DNA of 64,000 bases from Pseudomonas sp. CC120222-01a. Its GTDB lineage: Bacteria > Pseudomonadota > Gammaproteobacteria > Pseudomonadales > Pseudomonadaceae. Of this stretch, positions 60,199 to 64,000 are shown piece after piece; the first letter of the stretch is position 1; each line of letters begins with the position of its first letter. A model generated the notes under the pieces. The model did not search any database and was not told the origin of the DNA. It worked only from the letters and a program-made list of their open reading frames with translations. Position numbers and translations under genes: made by a program. The stretch spans positions 1-64,000 of the forward strand of contig NZ_QEQQ01000022.1 in NCBI RefSeq assembly GCF_003097235.1. The letters are read 5' to 3'.

Positions 60199-60483
60199 CA
60201 GGCTGTCCCCTTTGTTGATTTGGGCCGCGCCGAATCTTCTGCCGGCGCTTTGGGGCCAGCATATGCCTGTGCCCTGCGACGCCCCGATGCAAAAACGACA
60301 GGGGGTTTGCCGAAAGCGTCAATGCGCGACATCGCGGCCTCTGGCACGCCGCCTGGCGATGAGAGACAGTCTCGATAACGACATCCCACGCCGTTTCATG
60401 AACATTTCGTCAGGGAGCTATCGTCTTGTCTGCGGCTGAGCGAGAATCCAGCCGATTCGTCAGCCTTGTTGAGGAGAAAACGG

Positions 60484-60885
60484 ATGAAATCAATGGCATG
60501 GCTGGTACTGCTGGCGGTCGTCTCGGGCGCCCACGCCGGCGAGGAAGAAAGCACCCCGTGCGACAACGTCGAGAGCGACCAGCAGACCTTCGCTTGCGCG
60601 GCCTTCAACAAGCAGACCGCGGAGCGCGAACTGAAGTCGGCGTATGACGACCTGATCCAGCGCATTCGCGACCAGTATGCCGACGAAGGCGACAAGGCCA
60701 CGGCCCTGGTCGGGCGCATGGAGACCGCCGAGAAGCTGTGGACGCAGCTGCGCGATGCCGACTGCAAGGTCGAGACCTATGCCGAGCAGCAGGGCAGCAA
60801 GGCGTACCAGGCGGCCTGGGATACCTGCGTGGCACAGCGCAGTGATGATCGCTCGGAGTACCTGCAGTCCATCGGCCAGCAGTAA
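60484..60885 (+). CDS. LprI/DUF1311-family secreted protein, intact copy
   Basis: The 133-residue protein starts at ATG 60484 with GAGGAG nine bases upstream. A signal peptide covers 1-18 (cleavage near SGAHA-GEE). The mature part has the LprI-type pattern: CDNVESDQQTFACAAFNKQTAERELKSAYDDL, EKLWTQLRDADCKVE and WDTCVAQRSDDRSEYL, with four cysteines likely in two disulfides. Relatives include a mycobacterial lysozyme inhibitor, so defence against lysozyme is possible but not shown. A near-identical broken copy lies beyond the bacteriocin genes. Confidence 0.8.
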   Translation: MKSMAWLVLLAVVSGAHAGEEESTPCDNVESDQQTFACAAFNKQTAERELKSAYDDLIQRIRDQYADEGDKATALVGRMETAEKLWTQLRDADCKVETYAEQQGSKAYQAAWDTCVAQRSDDRSEYLQSIGQQ

Positions 60886-60886
60886 A

Positions 60887-60918
60887 CCTGTGCTGGCCTC
60901 TTCGCGGATGAACCCGCC
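60887..60918. repeat. Degenerate family A REP
   Basis: TGTGCTGGCCTCTTCGCGGA followed by TGAACCCGCCC, lacking its outer arm. It marks the left edge of the AT-richer bacteriocin island. The rest of 60919-61195 is AT-rich and non-coding; I see no LexA box or P-box of the pyocin type. Confidence 0.5.
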
Positions 60919-61195
60919 CAGCAGGAACTGCGAGTTCAGGCAGTGCGACTCCTGAGGAGATGGGTTCATCTCAACAATCTACTGTGAGCTCAAACAAAGA
61001 ACTAAATACAAGTTTCAGAGTAATATCCTCAGCCGATTTCATCTCAGTTTAACAGATGAAAGTCATAAGACAGCGGAAAACAACCTCCTGAGAAAACCCA
61101 GCACGCCAGGAACAATATCACTATTCATTAAACCTTACCCATAATTAATGCTCCACGCCTCTGCGGTTTATCGCCGCTTATTGCTTGGAGCTCAC

Positions 61196-63079
61196 ATGCA
61201 AGGTACTGTAACTCTACCTGAACAGTATGTTTATCCTGGGGTCAGAATCCCCGTCATACTCCCTACACTTTATCCATTTGGTTTGCCTCACTGGCCGTAT
61301 CCAATGGGAGGACCATTCTCGCCTGTAATAACACCTCCGCCACCGACGCCGACGCCGACGCCTGCACAACTCCTGGACGCCGTCGAAAAAGAAAGCGCCA
61401 CCAAGTCCGGAATAAGTACCGTCTTCCTTGCAGCGAGTGAAGAGGTTGAAGGGCTAGCGTCTACTCTCTATTCAACTGCCACAAACGCGCGACAATATGC
61501 AACGGAGGATTTATTCCTAATAAAATTTGACGCAATTCCTGCCCTCGACACTTCCGCCCGACAGCTATTAGGATTCAATCCAACCTGGAGATCTTCCCAA
61601 TCAGTCATATCAGCCTACGAGCAAAGATATGGAAAGATAAGCGAGAATCCTGATCTTTTTGTCCAAAGAGCTACCGAAAGTTATGCGTACTCCAGGACAA
61701 GGGATTTTGTAGCGCTACAAATGTACTATCTTTCGGAACAACTGAAGGGTTCCACCGCAGAGCAAGTCCGAGCTCGCGTTCAAGCAAGGGAAGCTGAACG
61801 AAGGGCAGCCGAAGCTGCGGCAAGGGCGGAAGCTGAGCGTATTGCAGTTGAGGCCGCCGCAAAAGCTGAAGCCGAACGTATCGCCGCTGAAGCTGCCGCG
61901 AAGGCCGAAGCCGAGCGTATCGCCGCCGAAGCTGCCGCGAAGGCCGAAGCCGAGCGTATCGCCGCCGAAGCTGCCACAATCCGGGCGGCAAATACATATA
62001 CTACATCGGGTTCCACTGCACTAATCAGCTCGGTCGTGCTGACGGCTGCAGGCACTGTGTCAAGTAACATTCCACTGTTTTCACTTCGCACAGTACTAGG
62101 AACAGCGATTGGAGCACTTGAAGGTTACGCGATCGCAGTAGGTTCAGGTTTCATCGCCGGTGTTTCGGCTTTGCTCTACTCCCCTCGGCTCGGTAATGGC
62201 GAGCTCCCTGATCGCTACAGCCTGCAAACGCCGCTGTCAGATCTGTCGCCCAGCGTCAGCACAGCATTGGCAACTATTGAAGCCATGAGCAACACAGCTG
62301 AAATGCCCTACCGTTTCAGCTCGCGAACTACTGCCGATGGTTCTTCAGAAATTTTCGTAGTCAAAGCAGATGGCGGCCCGGTTCCATTCGATGTACGTCT
62401 ACTTACCGCCTCATTCGACGCACAACGCAACATCTATACCGCGACCACTGCGGATTCTCCACCACGGATACTCACCTGGACTCCAATTAACAAACCAGAA
62501 GACTCTTCTACCAGCCTTCCCTCTGAGCAAAAACCTCCGATGATCTATCCCGGAGCCGAATTGCTACCAGTTGAAATCAGAATTGACAGCTACCCAGGTA
62601 TTGCTGACGCCAATTTTGATGACTACATCGTTGTTTTTCCTGCAGACTCGGGATTGCCGCCAATCTACACAATGTTCAGGGATCGGCGGGAAGATCCTGG
62701 TACGGCAAGTGGGTATGGTCCTCAAGTTGACGAATCATGGTCCAGAGGCGCTTCGACAGGTGATGGAGCGCCCATTCCGATGCAGGTTGCTGACTTGCTG
62801 CGAGGAAGAAATTTCCCAAATTGGCGGGCCATGAGGGAAGCGATTTGGAAGGCGATTGGCAGCGACGAGATGCTGTCCAGGCAATTCAGTCGCCTAAATG
62901 TTGCTCGGATGTTGAAAGGGCTGGCACCTTATGTCCCTGAGAGTGAGCAGGTGGGGAAGCGAGATGTCGTTGAGCTCCACCATAAGGTGTTGATTTCAAA
63001 GGGTGGGGAGGTTTACAACTTAGAGAATATCTCACTTACAACACCGCGCTTGCATATCACAATCCACAACGGTGAATGA
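61196..63079 (+). CDS. S-pyocin/colicin E-type HNH nuclease bacteriocin
   Basis: The 627-residue protein starts at ATG 61196, with GGAG five bases upstream. Order: an N-terminal region with a Pro/Thr-rich hinge (PPPPTPTPTPAQL, about 50-65), a receptor/translocation region, an Ala/Glu coiled coil of four 13-residue repeats (207-258, AAAKAEAERIAAE), a pyocin-S-type translocation domain (about 290-500) and a C-terminal DNase (about 535-627). The DNase matches colicin E9: NFPNWRAMREAIWKAI, LKGLAPYVPESEQVG and the full HNH set, HH at ELHHKV, N at LEN, and the two His of LHITIH, at identical spacing. It should kill related Pseudomonas by cutting DNA. Codon use and GC are lower than in neighbours, indicating transfer. 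Confidence 0.93.
   Translation: MQGTVTLPEQYVYPGVRIPVILPTLYPFGLPHWPYPMGGPFSPVITPPPPTPTPTPAQLLDAVEKESATKSGISTVFLAASEEVEGLASTLYSTATNARQYATEDLFLIKFDAIPALDTSARQLLGFNPTWRSSQSVISAYEQRYGKISENPDLFVQRATESYAYSRTRDFVALQMYYLSEQLKGSTAEQVRARVQAREAERRAAEAAARAEAERIAVEAAAKAEAERIAAEAAAKAEAERIAAEAAAKAEAERIAAEAATIRAANTYTTSGSTALISSVVLTAAGTVSSNIPLFSLRTVLGTAIGALEGYAIAVGSGFIAGVSALLYSPRLGNGELPDRYSLQTPLSDLSPSVSTALATIEAMSNTAEMPYRFSSRTTADGSSEIFVVKADGGPVPFDVRLLTASFDAQRNIYTATTADSPPRILTWTPINKPEDSSTSLPSEQKPPMIYPGAELLPVEIRIDSYPGIADANFDDYIVVFPADSGLPPIYTMFRDRREDPGTASGYGPQVDESWSRGASTGDGAPIPMQVADLLRGRNFPNWRAMREAIWKAIGSDEMLSRQFSRLNVARMLKGLAPYVPESEQVGKRDVVELHHKVLISKGGEVYNLENISLTTPRLHITIHNGE
61814..61969 (+). repeat. Four 39-bp tandem repeats in the bacteriocin coiled coil
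   Basis: Units start at 61814, 61853, 61892 and 61931 and encode AAAKAEAERIAAE-like segments. The last two are almost identical in DNA, so the number of units could vary between strains. Confidence 0.85.
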
Positions 63080-63081
63080 CT

Positions 63082-63333
63082 ATGAACACACCTATCAGCA
63101 AGATTACTGAAGAAGAATTCCTATCGTTTGTGAGAAAAATCTATGCAGTCGATTACCCCACAGACGAAGCTCATCGCGGTGCGGTACAGGAATTCAAGCG
63201 AATATCCGAGCATCCGGCTGGATCAGATCTTCTTTTTTACCCAGAGGAAGGAAAAGATAGCCCTGAGCAAATTGTGGCCGAAGTGAAGGCTTGGCGTGCT
63301 GCAAACGGCAAACCAGGGTTTGCAAAACCTTGA
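63082..63333 (+). CDS. Bacteriocin immunity protein (colicin E9/pyocin immunity family)
   Basis: The 83-residue acidic four-helix protein binds and blocks the DNase of the bacteriocin encoded directly upstream. ITEEEFLSFVRKIY (helix I), the specificity helix II region and the conserved helix III EHPAGSDLLFYPEEG match Im2/Im7/Im9, as does the end VKAWRAANGKPGF. ATG 63082 has GGTGA seven bases upstream; ATG 63076 overlaps the bacteriocin stop (ATGA) and is the alternative. No lysis gene follows. Confidence 0.93.
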   Translation: MNTPISKITEEEFLSFVRKIYAVDYPTDEAHRGAVQEFKRISEHPAGSDLLFYPEEGKDSPEQIVAEVKAWRAANGKPGFAKP

Positions 63334-63345
63334 TAATTGCCCCCA

Positions 63346-63383
63346 CCCCGATCAGTTGCAGGCGGTCAAAAAAATGATCGGGG
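63346..63383. repeat. Inverted repeat after the immunity gene
   Basis: CCCCGATCA (63346-63354) pairs perfectly with TGATCGGGG (63375-63383). It may be the terminator of the bacteriocin operon. The stretch 63384-63560 has no plus-strand gene. Its minus strand encodes a short helix-turn-helix-like peptide (ASRYGISKKLVKVIGEFR), possibly a relic. Confidence 0.4.
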
Positions 63384-63561
63384 TACCCCCTCCCCCTAAA
63401 CTCGCCGATCACCTTTACCAGCTTCTTGCTGATGCCGTAACGGCTGGCGATCTGCATCCGCTGATGGTCCTGGCGCGGGCGGATGTGCGCGAGCACGAAC
63501 TGTTCGGACATCTGCACCGCCAGCTCGCTGCCATGGGCTAGACCGATCAGGTCGAGCACGG

Positions 63562-63962
63562 ACGAAATCAATGGCAAGGCTGGTCTGCTGGCAGTCGTTA
63601 CGGGTGCCTACGCCGGCGAGGAAGAAAGCACCCCGTGCGACAACGTCGGGAGCGACCAGCAGACCTACGCTTGCGCGGCATTCAACCAGCAGACCGCTGA
63701 ACGCGAGCTGAAATCGGCGTATGACGACCTGATCCAGCGCATTCGCGACCAGTATGCCGATGAAGGCGACAAGGCAACGGCCCTGGTCGAGCGCATGGAG
63801 ACCGCCGAGAAGCTGTGGACGCAGCTGCGCGACGCCGACTGCAAGGTCGAGACCTATGCCGAGCAGCAGGGCAGCAAGGCGTACCAGGCCGCCTTGGATA
63901 CCTGCGTGGCGCAGCGCAGTGATGACCGCTCGGAGTACTTGCAGTCCATTGGACAACAGTAG
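63562..63962 (+). pseudogene. LprI-like gene, second copy with lost start and frameshift
   Basis: This copy is nearly identical to the 60484 gene from GEEESTPCDNV to SIGQQ. Its start codon is ACG instead of ATG, the second Met codon is AAG, no GAGGAG site is present, and one base is missing in the signal-peptide region relative to copy 1. The mature region stays open (TAG at 63960-63962). It probably cannot be exported or even initiated. It closes the bacteriocin island on the right. Confidence 0.8.
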
Positions 63963-64000
63963 AAACGCGAGCTGAGCGGGAAAGGTTTTCAGCTTATCTG

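Noticed and set aside
60919..61195. LexA box or PrtN P-box ahead of the bacteriocin
   Set aside because: I searched by eye for CTG-N10-CAG and ATTG-type repeats and found none convincing.

Overview
The window reads as chromosome of a Pseudomonas putida-group bacterium. GC is high, and the gene order recalls, in reverse, the region around PP_0308 to PP_0352 of P. putida KT2440 (from memory, not checked). Two families of Pseudomonas-type REP palindromes sit at most operon ends. No tRNA, rRNA or CRISPR array was recognised.

Layout. Positions 1-147 hold the tail of an IS110-type transposase. Positions 440-6011 are an iron-regulated cell-surface signalling locus: Fur box, ECF sigma factor, FecR-type anti-sigma factor, TonB-dependent siderophore receptor, PepSY membrane protein and a small membrane partner. 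A large protein resembling dermonecrotic-toxin-domain (DUF6543) proteins follows (6073-9099). It converges on, and overlaps, the LPS inner-core operon waaF-waaC-waaG-waaP plus three further WaaP/InaA-type kinases (9060-16020, minus strand). Then come glnE, the pyruvate dehydrogenase genes aceEF with paired palindromic operators, a GAF/PAS/GGDEF/EAL protein with a degenerate GGDEF motif, msrA, a glutathione transferase, a retropepsin-like protein, an acyltransferase, a PuuP-like permease and a DUF2780 protein. Two tandem mini-Rhs genes (32396-33604) separate this block from the methyl-group catabolic region.

From 33652 to 60198 the genes form an almost complete glycine betaine to serine pathway. 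GbcAB makes dimethylglycine. DgcA and DgcB, with EtfAB, make sarcosine. SoxBDAG makes glycine and methylene-THF, and GlyA makes serine. PurU and FdhA deal with the one-carbon by-products. Interleaved are ltaE, two chemoreceptors (one probably the purine receptor McpH), and a zapA/TIGR02449 gene pair.

Positions 60484-63962 are an accessory island: a nuclease bacteriocin of the colicin E9/S-pyocin type with its immunity gene, bracketed by two copies of an LprI-like gene, the second one broken.

The least explained sequence is the gene-poor stretch 51470-52350 beyond gbcA. It holds four degenerate direct repeats, three with a DnaA-box-like 9-mer at the head, each with an inverted GTGG half-site, and three of them followed by an AT-rich TGATCA element. 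Further perfect DnaA boxes lie in the neighbouring etf genes. I rate this DnaA-box cluster, the mini-Rhs pair and the metal-site-deficient M19-family protein as the best candidates for undescribed biology here.
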